Shown here: positions 28,501 to 36,078 of the stretch, in pieces
Layout of the letters: every line of letters starts with the position of its first letter
How positions within the stretch are numbered: the stretch's first letter is position 1
Origin: Dyadobacter flavalbus
GTDB lineage: Bacteria; Bacteroidota; Bacteroidia; Cytophagales; Spirosomataceae
Length of the DNA stretch: 64,000 nucleotides
NCBI RefSeq assembly: GCF_006149045.1
Contig: NZ_VBSN01000049.1
Span: forward strand, 124,001 to 188,000
Direction of reading: 5' to 3'
Position numbers and translations under genes: made by a program
Notes under the pieces: generated by a model
Database searches by the model: none
Told to the model about the DNA's origin: nothing
The model's input: the letters and a program-made list of their open reading frames with translations, nothing else

Positions 28501-30812
28501 AGCGTGCCGCCGAAGAAGCCCGCTCCTTTCTGGCTGCCATCGTTGAATCTTCACAGGATGCGATCATGACCGTCAATTTTGAAGGCATTATTACCAGCTG
28601 GAATCAGGCTTCTCAGGAACTGTACGGCTATTCTTCTTCTCAGGCCATCGGGCATCCGCTAAGCATGCTGACCTTGCCCAAGGATCTGGACCAGTTGCTG
28701 AAAGACACTGAAAAGATCAAGATTTCTGAGAAAGTTGAAATCTTTGATACCATCCGGGTCAATAAGGATGGCCGGGAAATGCAACTGGAAGTCATCATGT
28801 CGCCTGTCAAGAATTCAGCCGGACAGGTGATCGGTGTTTCTACCATTGCCCGTGACATCACGCTACGCAAGCAGACTGAGCGGGTACAAGCGCTTAAAAA
28901 CCTGACGTGGCAGCAGCAAACCGAATTGCTGGCCCGCACAGGAAGCTGGGAGTATGACCGTACAAGCGGAGAGTTTATCTGGTCGGAAGGTATGTATCAA
29001 TTGTTTAATCTGCCTGTGGGCACACCGGTTCATGACAGTATTTATCAGGATTTCACTTCAGGTAACGATAAGGAAGTTGCGCAGCAGTTTACCAACTGGC
29101 TCAAAGAAGGAACAGAGCCTATTGAACAGATCCTGCGCATTCATACCGGAAATTCAATCAAGTATTTGAAGGTAAGAGGCGTGCCGTTGATTTCGGAAAG
29201 CGGGGCGATCATCAAAATGCTGGGAACCGACTGGGACATTACGGAGCAGGTACTGGCTCAGGAACAGATCAGGCAGAGTGAAGCACAGCTCAGGACACTT
29301 GTTGAAAATACTCCCGATGTGATTACCCGATGGGACACAAATCTCCGCCTGCTTTTTGCCAACAGTGCCTTCATCAATAAATCCGGACAGACGCTCGAAA
29401 ATCTGTTAGGCAAAACAAACATTCAGATGGGACAGCCGGACGACATTGCCGGTCCGTACATGAACAAGCTTCAGCGGACTTTTGATACCGGCAAGCCGCA
29501 GGAGCATTATAACTCATTTCCCACGCCAAAGGGCCGCTTTGACTATTATTCCCGGATGGTTCCCGAGCATGGACCGGATGGTTCCGTTCACAGTGTACTG
29601 GCCATTGCCCGTGATATTACGGAATTGCAAAAGGCACAGCAGCAAACCCGCGAAACGGCTGAAAACCTGCAGGCTGTACTGGATGCTTCGCCTGCCTGTA
29701 TCGGCCTGCTGAAAGCCGTAAGGGATGAGGCAAATAATGATATAGTTACCGGATTTCAACTGGCCGTAGGAAACCAGAAACTGGCCGAATTTTTCGGTGA
29801 GCCGCTTTATGAGCTGCTGGGCAAGCCGGCCAACCATTTTGAAACATTGCTGTGGGGACCTCAGACATCTGATTTTCTGATGGAGGTTTACAACGCTAAC
29901 AATCCCCGTTATGATGAAAAATACCTTACTTCAGAAGGACAGGAAAGATGGCTCGCAGTAGCCATCAGCCGGCAGGATGACGGCGTGGTACTGACCGGAC
30001 TGGACATTACAGAGCTGAAACAAGCCCAGAATCAGCAGCAGTTCTGGCTGGGCGAACTGGAAAATGCCAGTCAGAATGCGCAAGCTGTTGCCCAGCTCCG
30101 CGAGGCGCTGAAGGAACGCGGCGAACTGCTCCGGTCTGCATCGCATGACCTGCGGGGGCAGGTTGGCGTTATTGCTTCTGCTGCCCAGCTGCTGGGCATG
30201 TCGGGCAATGAAGCCGACAATAACGTGCTGATCCAGATGATCCAGCGCAATACCAAGCAGATGACGCAGCTGATGAGCAGCCTGCTGGATTTTGCCCGGC
30301 TGGAAGCTGCTCAGGAAATAATTCACATCAGCCGCTTTGATGTGGCAGGACTTTTGCAGGAGCTGGTACACAATACACAGCCTATGGCAGATCAACAGGG
30401 ATTGTGGCTGAAGGCGCAAGGACCAGATAACATGGAAGTGGAGAGCGATCCGGTACAAATCCGGCGTGTTGCACAAAACCTGTTGTTGAATGCTCTGAAA
30501 TATACCCGGGAAGGCGGCGTAACAATAACCTGGGAAAGACTTACGGATGTGCCGGGCTGGTACTTTACCGTAGCGGATACCGGGCCGGGACTGTCGGCCA
30601 GACTGCTTGCCCGTCTGAAAGGAGAACCCGAAGAGTCGATGCCGGGAGAGATTGCAATGGTGCATAAGTCAGGAGGAGAAGGCATTGGCCTGGCCATTGT
30701 CAACCGCCTTTGCAAGCTGCTGGGTTGTCAGCTTCTGGTGGAAAGTGATCCGGAACAGGGAACCCGTTTTGAAATCCGTTTATTGAAAAAATCCGGAATG
30801 GATGATTGTTAA
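25548..30812 (+). CDS. giant CheB-CheR-multi-PAS histidine kinase fusion
   Basis: 1754 residues. The start codon is GTG at 25548, preceded by AAAAGGA about eight bases upstream. Order: CheB-like (about 25-205), CheR methyltransferase N and C domains (about 225-490; RRLERRINVRN, WVAGCATGEEAYSLAM, CRNLLIYF), a PAS-like unit (about 525-630), an EEL-rich coiled coil (about 660-745), then about six PAS/PAC units (750-1500), HisKA with the phospho-acceptor His near 1533 in SASHDLRGQ, and HATPase_c (NLLLNALKYT, ADTGPGLS, GGEGIGLA). Ser32 and His59 of the CheB triad are present, but the expected catalytic Asp is Asn (SGTGANGSMG). It has no membrane segment. It probably forms a signalling unit with the flanking CheB and receiver genes. 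Confidence 0.9.
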   Translation: MSKKQSSKEKTSVIPDALQKEDQTLIVGIGASAGGVETLIEFFEQVDAGSDMAYVVILHLSPDYDSRLAEILGQVAPIPVIKVTENVRIQPNHVYVVPPNQHLQIQVNQITVSPNLNQEERRAPVDIFFRSLADSHGSRAVGVILSGTGANGSMGLKRIKENGGAVFVQNPREAAFNEMPRHAIATNLVDDILSVAQIPAKLISYRDSLGSVSIRAEAQMRPEDQQQALREVFTHLRLRTGHDFSNYKRPTLMRRLERRINVRNLSDLPAYAAFLREHPEETQALLKDLLISVTNFFRDSKAFLALEQDILPVLTREQDMDGVVRIWVAGCATGEEAYSLAMLMAERTMDMIDAPKVQIFATDIDEAAIAVAREGRYTINDAADISPERLRRFMVPDGDNFRVRQEIREMVLFAHHNVLKDPPFSKIDLITCRNLLIYFNNAAQERVMETFHFALKPGGYLLLGLSETTDGAGDLFATVSRENHIYQSRPVSIRSYPVPENTFLVPAGKKETPEIALPKDSRSLQSRLNFGDLHQQLLEQYAPPSIIVNEDYDILHLSERAGIYLHIAGGEPSKNLLKLIRPELRLELRTAFYQAVQQRTNVEAPNLRVRIDDKTQTLTLHVRPVLDEADSGRNNPAKGFLLVIFEPTGQHTGPAASILASEEPMARQLEEELVRIKAQLRTSSEQHETQAEELKASNEELQAMNEELRSAAEELETSKEELQSINEELTTVNQELKVKLEEISFTRNNLQNLINSTDLATLFLDRSLRVILFTPAARTIFNLISSDSGRPLTDITNRLSDDDLLRDAESVLEKLQPVEREVQTSDGQLFLMRVLPYRTAEDRINGVVLTFVDISRRKAAEEAVRQSEERMRLVFESAKDYAILTQDLDRNVTSWSPGAHSITGYSEADILGQSADILFTPEDRKNGVPESEEQTTRKQGYAINERWHVRKDGTRFWGSGSVWPLKDGQGKLLGFVKIMRDLTEQRAAEEARSFLAAIVESSQDAIMTVNFEGIITSWNQASQELYGYSSSQAIGHPLSMLTLPKDLDQLLKDTEKIKISEKVEIFDTIRVNKDGREMQLEVIMSPVKNSAGQVIGVSTIARDITLRKQTERVQALKNLTWQQQTELLARTGSWEYDRTSGEFIWSEGMYQLFNLPVGTPVHDSIYQDFTSGNDKEVAQQFTNWLKEGTEPIEQILRIHTGNSIKYLKVRGVPLISESGAIIKMLGTDWDITEQVLAQEQIRQSEAQLRTLVENTPDVITRWDTNLRLLFANSAFINKSGQTLENLLGKTNIQMGQPDDIAGPYMNKLQRTFDTGKPQEHYNSFPTPKGRFDYYSRMVPEHGPDGSVHSVLAIARDITELQKAQQQTRETAENLQAVLDASPACIGLLKAVRDEANNDIVTGFQLAVGNQKLAEFFGEPLYELLGKPANHFETLLWGPQTSDFLMEVYNANNPRYDEKYLTSEGQERWLAVAISRQDDGVVLTGLDITELKQAQNQQQFWLGELENASQNAQAVAQLREALKERGELLRSASHDLRGQVGVIASAAQLLGMSGNEADNNVLIQMIQRNTKQMTQLMSSLLDFARLEAAQEIIHISRFDVAGLLQELVHNTQPMADQQGLWLKAQGPDNMEVESDPVQIRRVAQNLLLNALKYTREGGVTITWERLTDVPGWYFTVADTGPGLSARLLARLKGEPEESMPGEIAMVHKSGGEGIGLAIVNRLCKLLGCQLLVESDPEQGTRFEIRLLKKSGMDDC

Positions 30813-30855
30813 AAGAAATTAAGATTACCGATTATCATATAATACTGATTTACTG

Positions 30856-31284
30856 ATGCCACATCCGCACTTGATTTATTTGGTAGACGACGACGCCGAT
30901 TATCGCTTTCTGGTCCAGCAGGTCTTTAAAATGTTTTTACCAAACCATCAGGTGCGGTTCTTTTCCGATGGCTCCGAGCTTGCCGGCAATCTCGAAGCGC
31001 TCGCAAACGGACAAACTGCTTCGCCCCGGGTGATCATACTGGACATTGATATGCCCGGGCTTAATGGTTTTCAGACCCTTGGCAAACTGAAACAGCATCC
31101 TTACTGGCAGACAGTACCTGTCATTATGATGACCAACCGCGATCAGGCCGAGTTCAGGCAGGAAAGCTTCCGGCTGGGTGCCGATGCATTTTCATTGAAA
31201 CCCATGAGCCTGCCCGACATTAAAGCCGCCATGACAGAAATTTGCGAACACGAAGGTGATTTCATCAAACTATACAGCGAATAA
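30856..31284 (+). CDS. single-domain response regulator receiver
   Basis: A 142-residue CheY-like receiver with acidic pocket VDDD (residues 10-13), phospho-acceptor Asp63 in ILDIDMPG, switch Thr in IMMTNRD, and Lys in LKPMS. There is no output domain. It lies 43 bases behind the CheB-CheR-kinase fusion and is the likely phosphoryl acceptor of that kinase. A 10-bp tandem array begins about 56 bases after its stop. Confidence 0.88.
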   Translation: MPHPHLIYLVDDDADYRFLVQQVFKMFLPNHQVRFFSDGSELAGNLEALANGQTASPRVIILDIDMPGLNGFQTLGKLKQHPYWQTVPVIMMTNRDQAEFRQESFRLGADAFSLKPMSLPDIKAAMTEICEHEGDFIKLYSE

Positions 31285-31340
31285 TAAACTGGCAGCTTTC
31301 AGCAATCAGTTATATTTTAAAAAAAAACAAACCACAGCCA

Positions 31341-31600
31341 CAAACAACTGCAAATCTCTATAAATAACTATAAACACCTATAAATGACAACAAATGACTA
31401 TAAATGACCATAAATAACTACAAACACCTATAAAGGACAACAAATAACCATAAATGACCATAAATGACTATAGATGTCTATAAATAACTATAAACACCTA
31501 TAAATGACAATAAATGTCCATAAATAACTACAAACACCTATAAAGGACTATAAATGACAACAAATGACTACAAATGCCAATAAACCCAAAAACAACCCAA
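31341..31600 (+). repeat. perfectly phased 10-bp tandem array, about 25 units
   Basis: About 25 consecutive decamers run without a single insertion or deletion; the commonest unit is TAAATGACTA. Variants change few positions (TAAATAACTA, CAAACACCTA, TAAAGGACAA, CAAATGACTA). A higher-order pattern is visible: the three-unit block starting TAAATAACTA then (T/C)AAACACCTA recurs at 31361, 31411, 31481 and 31521. The plus strand is nearly free of G. A-tracts every 10 bases would favour intrinsic curvature. It is intergenic, between two plus-strand genes. Confidence 0.9.
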
Positions 31601-31612
31601 ACCTCTGAACAA

Positions 31613-31651
31613 CCCATACTACCCTACAAACACCCCCCAATCCCCTGCCCC
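31613..31651 (-). other. C-rich 3' flank of the decamer array, G-quadruplex-like on the minus strand
   Basis: On the minus strand, G runs of 4, 4, 6, 3 and 3 are separated by 2, 3, 8 and 6 bases, a near-canonical quadruplex pattern. The core CCCCCCAATCCCCTG (31633-31647) resembles CCCCCCAACTCCTG found right after the second decamer array (35071-35084). Confidence 0.45.
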
Positions 31652-31680
31652 ATTATCAACAAATCCTTACCCAAAAACCA

Positions 31681-32163
31681 TTGAGCGACAAGCTTTCATA
31701 CCTTCATTTCGACAAGCCTGCATATGCCTGGAAACCTGATATCGATTACAGGGCGCAGTCGGAACTTTACCGGGTCGGAAAAGGCGAACAGGGCGTTCTG
31801 ATCTGTGAACCATACAAGTCGGAAATCGGTCAGTACTGGCGGTTTAAAACAAAAGCCATTGCGGAGGAAAGCAGTCGTAAAATCTATGAACTCTTCATCG
31901 CTTATCTGGATAAGGATGATTTTGTAGGAGCCGATATGGCGCGCAAATACCTGCAAATGGGCTATACGCGCGCACGTCGCTATGCTAATTACAAAGGCGG
32001 TAAAAAATACGACAAGGACAATGACTATCAGCAGCTGGAAAGAGGTACCGGCGAGCAGGAAAAAGCGGATGCTGCAGCTGTGTTTTTTGAAAAGTGGAAA
32101 GAAGCGGAAAGCAATGCCAGATACAGGGACCTTAAAAGTAACTGGAAACGCACGTTAGGCTAA
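31681..32163 (+). CDS. DUF4385 family protein
   Basis: A 160-residue cytosolic protein that matches the DUF4385 family over its length: YRVGKGEQGVLICEPYKSEIGQYWRFKT, EESSRKIYELF, and the highly conserved DDFVGADMARKYLQMGYTRARRYANYKGG. Function is unknown; the conserved Arg, Lys and aromatic positions suggest a small-molecule or nucleic-acid pocket. The start appears to be TTG at 31681 (MSDKLSYLHF), because no ATG or GTG precedes the conserved region in frame. It follows the C-rich flank of the decamer array. The next gene is convergent. Confidence 0.82.
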   Translation: MSDKLSYLHFDKPAYAWKPDIDYRAQSELYRVGKGEQGVLICEPYKSEIGQYWRFKTKAIAEESSRKIYELFIAYLDKDDFVGADMARKYLQMGYTRARRYANYKGGKKYDKDNDYQQLERGTGEQEKADAAAVFFEKWKEAESNARYRDLKSNWKRTLG

Positions 32164-32243
32164 GCTGCCCATAATCTCTCCAAGCAGCAAAGCTTTATAT
32201 TCCTGACTGCGGAAAGTTCACAGCCGGCACTCGCCCGGGTTTC

Positions 32244-32720
32244 CTATTTCAGCTTTCTGAAAATGTTCAGCATTGTTTCGCGGTCAAGTGCATTCATATC
32301 CACCAGTTTCAACGACTTTACCATTTTCAGGGTTGAAGTTTTGTAATGCTGAAAATGCGGTGTTTTCAAATGCGAACGATAAGCCGCACTGTCGGCATAA
32401 ATTTCTACGATCCTGATCTGGTTCGGCTGCTCTTTCAGGCTCATTGGAAAAATGGCAATTACGCCGGGCTCCTTTTCGACGGATGCAGCCGCTTCTTCTT
32501 TCAGGATGGTATTGTATTCGCCCAGATGTTCCGGCAGGATGTCAATTTCTGAAATTCGCACCATCATACCGGATTCAATGGCCGGAGTTCCCGATTTTGC
32601 AGTAGCCTTTTTCAGTGTACTTGCCTGCGTTCTGCTATTTTCAGTCTGGCTGTATGCTGCAATGGATAATTGTGTCAGCATAAACAACATGATTGTAACC
32701 GATTTAAGAATATACTTCAT
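32244..32720 (-). CDS. exported ABM-fold (quinol monooxygenase-like) protein
   Basis: About 158 residues from the ATG at 32720; an ATG at 32744 would add eight residues before the signal peptide (SVTIMLFMLTQLSIAAYSQ). The mature part, from about residue 55, is an antibiotic-biosynthesis-monooxygenase dimeric alpha/beta-barrel domain: MVRISEIDILPEHLGEYNTIL, VEKEPGVIAIFPM, IRIVEIYADSAAYRSHLKTPHFQHY. Family members include YgiN quinol monooxygenase. A periplasmic location is unusual for this fold but recurs in Bacteroidota. A Thr/Ser/Lys-rich linker follows the signal. The substrate is unknown. Confidence 0.8.
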   Translation of the reverse strand: MKYILKSVTIMLFMLTQLSIAAYSQTENSRTQASTLKKATAKSGTPAIESGMMVRISEIDILPEHLGEYNTILKEEAAASVEKEPGVIAIFPMSLKEQPNQIRIVEIYADSAAYRSHLKTPHFQHYKTSTLKMVKSLKLVDMNALDRETMLNIFRKLK

Positions 32721-33015
32721 TGCTGGGAATTGCTTTACATCCATTTGATTGTATTGTTTTCTCCGGCCGGGGCTTTCTTACTATGCTATCTTCTTGTCAG
32801 CTTAAATTTAGCTGCCAGCAGCCAATTCCTAAATTTAGCCTTATCTCTGGTAACAAAGACCGGTTATACAGCCTGAACCGCTTTATACAGATTACAGCTT
32901 TATTTACCCGTTTTATACATCAGGCCCAGGAAATGGTTACTGGCATTGCACTTCATGGATACTAGAATTTTACCTGATTCAGAATCAGTTATTTTAATTA
33001 TCAGGAATTCCGTTT

Positions 33016-33876
33016 TCATTCTGCCGCCCTTTTTTGCGAACCAAGTGCGTGGTGTGCTTCTGTGGGAAAATCCGAAATAAGTATATCCAGTTGCTGATTT
33101 TTTACTTTCGTGCGGTATCCGTCTGCAGAAAGCGGTTTTCCACCATTCTTTGAATCTTCGCTTACATCTGCCATGATGCGCACTTTTTGCTGCCTTAGCC
33201 TGGTGATCAGTTCCGCCGGGGTTTTTGCAGTGATGTACGCAATGCGTTTACCGGGCCGCACCGGGATTTGTTCAAAAGCTTTCCATGCCTGTTCTGTTTC
33301 TATCAGCGCAGACAGCAAAACATTCTGATTGGTTTCAGCGACGAGACGGGTAAATTCGTCTTTGAATGTCAGTACCAGCATCCGGTTTTCCATATTGTGC
33401 CTCTTCACTTGTTCCAGCGCTTCCTTGTGAACCGGCGCCTTGATATCCAGCATCAGGTTGATATTCCGGTTGCTTATGAATGTCAGTACCTCATCAAAGG
33501 AAGGTATATGCTCGTCTGTGATTTTTCCGTCCTTTGTTTTAAGACGAAGGGCATTCAGGTACTGATCGCTCCGTTCTTCCAGCTGGCCAGTGCCCGTTGT
33601 AGTACGGTCTACGGTCGGGTCGTGCATCAGATACAGGCTGCCGTCCTTGCTTTTTCGCAAATCGATTTCAATGCATACGGTGTCTTTTCCGAATGACGCT
33701 GCGGTAGCATTAAAAAGCTTTATGGAGCTTTCGGGATACGGCGCATACAAGCCGCCCCTGTGGCCAACAATCGCAACCTGCGCCTGAACTGTACCGGTTG
33801 CACAGAACATAAAAAACAAAAAAACATAATTAAAGCCTGGGCCCAAAAATGCGGCGAACTTCCTGTCTGTAAACAT
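33016..33876 (-). CDS. exported glycerophosphodiester phosphodiesterase
   Basis: About 286 residues. The start at 33876 (MFTDRKFAAFL) is preferred to 33939 because a -7 promoter element lies at 33934-33927 and a normal signal peptide follows (VFLFFMFCATGTVQAQ). GDPD motifs are present: VGHRGG near residue 38, the metal-binding EIDLRKSKDG and the catalytic HDPTVDRTT. The enzyme splits glycerophosphodiesters into sn-glycerol-3-phosphate and an alcohol in the periplasm. The C-terminal half is somewhat shorter than in GlpQ. It is transcribed alone; no glycerol-3-phosphate transporter is nearby. Confidence 0.87.
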   Translation of the reverse strand: MFTDRKFAAFLGPGFNYVFLFFMFCATGTVQAQVAIVGHRGGLYAPYPESSIKLFNATAASFGKDTVCIEIDLRKSKDGSLYLMHDPTVDRTTTGTGQLEERSDQYLNALRLKTKDGKITDEHIPSFDEVLTFISNRNINLMLDIKAPVHKEALEQVKRHNMENRMLVLTFKDEFTRLVAETNQNVLLSALIETEQAWKAFEQIPVRPGKRIAYITAKTPAELITRLRQQKVRIMADVSEDSKNGGKPLSADGYRTKVKNQQLDILISDFPTEAHHALGSQKRAAE

Positions 33877-33926
33877 AAATTTTGATTTTTTCTTACTAAT
33901 GCGGAAAGAGTACGAGAGTAATACTG

Positions 33927-33934
33927 CAAACTTA
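33927..33934 (-). promoter_or_regulatory. predicted -7 element of the glycerophosphodiesterase gene
   Basis: TAAGTTTG on the minus strand matches TAnnTTTG exactly. No convincing -33 TTG is at the usual distance. It implies a leader of about 45 bases to the ATG at 33876. Confidence 0.4.
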
Positions 33935-34405
33935 ACCACTCAGATTAATTGTAAAAAGCGTATAAACAAAACCTTTTCCCGGTCCTGCTTGCGTTAACAA
34001 AGAAGCTGGACATTAGCTTGCGACGGGCACCGGGCCATTCTGCATTATGATTGCTTTTATATGTGCATATCCGGAAGTAGCCTGTATCAATGACGACGAA
34101 TAGGTTTTTTGAAATGAGTTATGAATATATAAACTCACATTTACTCACTTTGCTGGCTTTTAAACCAGATTTTTCAGTGTCGCCTTAATGCTCTGAAAGC
34201 TGACGTCAGCAATGCTGTGAGCCCCGGTATTGTGATTCGCGCATTTCTACACAATTGTAGAATTTGCATGACCATTTATAGCAAAATCCCAGGTTGTTTC
34301 AGGAATTTCACAATATTTATTGACGTATATACAGGTATGATTTTATACTATTTCCATGCATATACCAATGTACTTAACCAGGATACCTCCATAAATACCG
34401 CCCAA
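33935..34405. other. divergent intergenic region without a gene
   Basis: These 471 bases separate the glycerophosphodiesterase gene from the second ECF sigma gene. An in-frame extension of the sigma gene back to 34217 exists but is low in coding character. It is AT-rich near 34100-34380; no repeat or strong hairpin was found, and no perfect promoter for the sigma gene. Confidence 0.4.
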
Positions 34406-34975
34406 ATGAACAAGTCCATCCTCTTTACTGAAAATGAACTGGTTACACTTTTGAAAACGAACAATAAAGCAGCTTACGAATATCTTTACGACCATTATGC
34501 GCCTGCGTTGTACGGCATCGTGCGGAAAATTGTAAAAGACGACAGCAGAGCCGATGATGTCATGCAGGATTCCTTTATCAAAATCTGGAAGCACATGGCA
34601 AGCTACGATGCAGAAAAAGGAAGTTTGTTTACATGGATGCTGAATATCACCAGACGAACGGCGATTGACAAATTAAGGGCCGATTGTAAATTTGAAAATG
34701 ATCTGAAATGGGAAGCGGTCAGGGAAAATGACCTTGGCAATCATGCTGTTTTCACCCCTGCGCCAGCCACGCTTGATCTGAAATCCATTGTGGAAAAACT
34801 GCTGCCGGAAAAAAAGCAGCTTATCGAACTGGTTTATTTTGAAGGGTACACGCATGAAGAAGCTTCGGAACATTTGTGCTTGCCGCTGGGAACCGTAAAA
34901 TCAAGAATCCGCAATGCCATGAAAGAATTGAGAAAAGTATTTGACGTTTCATCACCAACAGCCCAGTTCGCCTGA
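34406..34975 (+). CDS. ECF sigma factor without an adjacent anti-sigma gene
   Basis: A 189-residue sigma-70 family protein from the ATG at 34406 (MNKSILFTENELVTLL). Region 2 is seen in YLYDHYAPALYGIVRKIVKDDSRADDVMQDSFIKIW (about residues 25-62) and MLNITRRTAIDKLR. Region 4 is seen in QLIELVYFEGYTHEEASEHLCLPLGTVKSRIRNAMKELR (about 135-175). It resembles SigK-type ECF factors of Bacteroidota, which usually have a membrane anti-sigma (RskA-like) gene next to them. Here the next 180 bases hold a decamer array, then a pirin gene, so the regulator is elsewhere or absent. Confidence 0.88.
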   Translation: MNKSILFTENELVTLLKTNNKAAYEYLYDHYAPALYGIVRKIVKDDSRADDVMQDSFIKIWKHMASYDAEKGSLFTWMLNITRRTAIDKLRADCKFENDLKWEAVRENDLGNHAVFTPAPATLDLKSIVEKLLPEKKQLIELVYFEGYTHEEASEHLCLPLGTVKSRIRNAMKELRKVFDVSSPTAQFA

Positions 34976-34990
34976 ACAACCCTTAATCAA

Positions 34991-35084
34991 ATCATGACAA
35001 TACATAACAACACATAACAACTCATGACAACACATGACAACTCATGACAATCCATAACAACTCATGACAACCCCCCAACTCCTG
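34991..35084 (+). repeat. second phased 10-bp tandem array with C-rich flank
   Basis: Eight decamers in exact register (34991-35070), consensus CTCATGACAA with CATAACAA variants, start 15 bases after the sigma stop codon. They run directly into CCCCCCAACTCCTG (35071-35084). The ATGACAA core is shared with units of the array at 31341-31600, and the C-rich flank is close to that array's flank. Confidence 0.85.
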
Positions 35085-35098
35085 AAATAAAATCAACA

Positions 35099-35130
35099 TT
35101 TGGCAAAAACATTTACATACCCTAAGTTCG
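35099..35130 (+). promoter_or_regulatory. predicted promoter of the pirin gene
   Basis: TTTG (35099-35102), a 20-base spacer and TAAGTTCG (35123-35130, one mismatch to TAnnTTTG). It lies between the decamer array and the pirin gene, with a leader of about 20 bases, so the pirin gene probably has its own transcript. Confidence 0.5.
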
Positions 35131-35156
35131 CAGATTGCAGATAACGAAATATCATC

Positions 35157-36071
35157 ATGCTTGATATAGTCATACAATCCCGAAAAGCAGCGATAGTCCC
35201 CGGTTTTGAAGTAAAGCGCATCCTGCCCTATCAGCTGCGAAGAATGGTGGGACCGTTCATTTTTATGGACCATGGCGGACCGGTAAATATGCCCGCAGCG
35301 ACAGCAACCAACCTGGATGTGCTGCCGCATCCGCATATTGGCCTTTCTACGGTAAGTTACCTTTTCAGCGGAAATGTCACGCACAGAGACAGCCTTGGCG
35401 TGGAGCAGGTTATCAAGCCGGGCGAGGTAAACTGGATGACGGCCGGAAGAGGCATTGCACACAGTGAACGGTTTGAAGATCCCGCCATGCTGGCCGGCGG
35501 TGAGCTGGAAATGATACAAACGTGGGTTGCACTTCCTGAAAAAGACGAAGAAGGCGAACCTTCATTTAAAAACTATACAGCAGGGCAATTGCCCGTATTT
35601 ACCGACCCGGGTATCTGGATGCGGCTGATAGCCGGTGATGCATACGGACTGAAGAGTAATGTGCATACTACCTCTCCGCTGTTTTATCTCCATGTCGTAC
35701 TGGATAACGGAGCCCGGTTTGGCTTGCCTCAGGAACACAGCGAAAGAGGTGTATACATCGTCAGAGGCAGTGTTGAGGTAAACGGAATTACTTACACGGC
35801 GGGAAAACTGCTGGTTTTTACAAAAGGAGCAGATCCCGTAATGATCGCCATGGAAAAGACTACACTGATGATGCTGGGCGGCGAGCATTTGGGAGAACGT
35901 TACATCTGGTGGAATTTCGTATCCAGCCGCAAGGAAAGGATTGAACAGGCCAAGGAAGACTGGAAACAGGGACGAATTCATTTGCCTCCAACGGACAACG
36001 AAGAGTTTGTCCCGCTTCCGAAAGATAATTCCCGTCCTGCCGGCGGGCCGCCACCGGAAGCTCTGTCATAA
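35157..36071 (+). CDS. pirin family protein
   Basis: A 304-residue bicupin protein of the pirin family. The N-terminal cupin has the metal-site His residues in PHPHIGLSTVSYL and the Glu/His pair in GEVNWMTAGRGIAHSER. The conserved FIFMDHGGP lies near residue 38. The C-terminal domain holds the second, metal-free barrel (GVYIVRGSVEVNGITY, MLGGEHLGERYIWWNFVSS). Pirins bind iron or another metal; some show quercetinase activity and some bind regulators. The role here is unknown. The C-terminus is Pro-rich. Confidence 0.9.
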   Translation: MLDIVIQSRKAAIVPGFEVKRILPYQLRRMVGPFIFMDHGGPVNMPAATATNLDVLPHPHIGLSTVSYLFSGNVTHRDSLGVEQVIKPGEVNWMTAGRGIAHSERFEDPAMLAGGELEMIQTWVALPEKDEEGEPSFKNYTAGQLPVFTDPGIWMRLIAGDAYGLKSNVHTTSPLFYLHVVLDNGARFGLPQEHSERGVYIVRGSVEVNGITYTAGKLLVFTKGADPVMIAMEKTTLMMLGGEHLGERYIWWNFVSSRKERIEQAKEDWKQGRIHLPPTDNEEFVPLPKDNSRPAGGPPPEALS

Positions 36072-36078
36072 AATCACC

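Noticed and set aside
29931..30665. Minus-strand frame of 244 codons inside the giant fusion
   Set aside because: It is antisense to the HisKA and HATPase domains.
31341..31600. CRISPR array
   Set aside because: The units are contiguous 10-mers with no spacers and no cas genes nearby, so this is a tandem array, not a CRISPR.
32965..32990. Palindrome CTGATTCAGAATCAG near the end of the glycerophosphodiesterase gene as a terminator
   Set aside because: The stem is only about five pairs once a loop is allowed and no T-run follows on the relevant strand.
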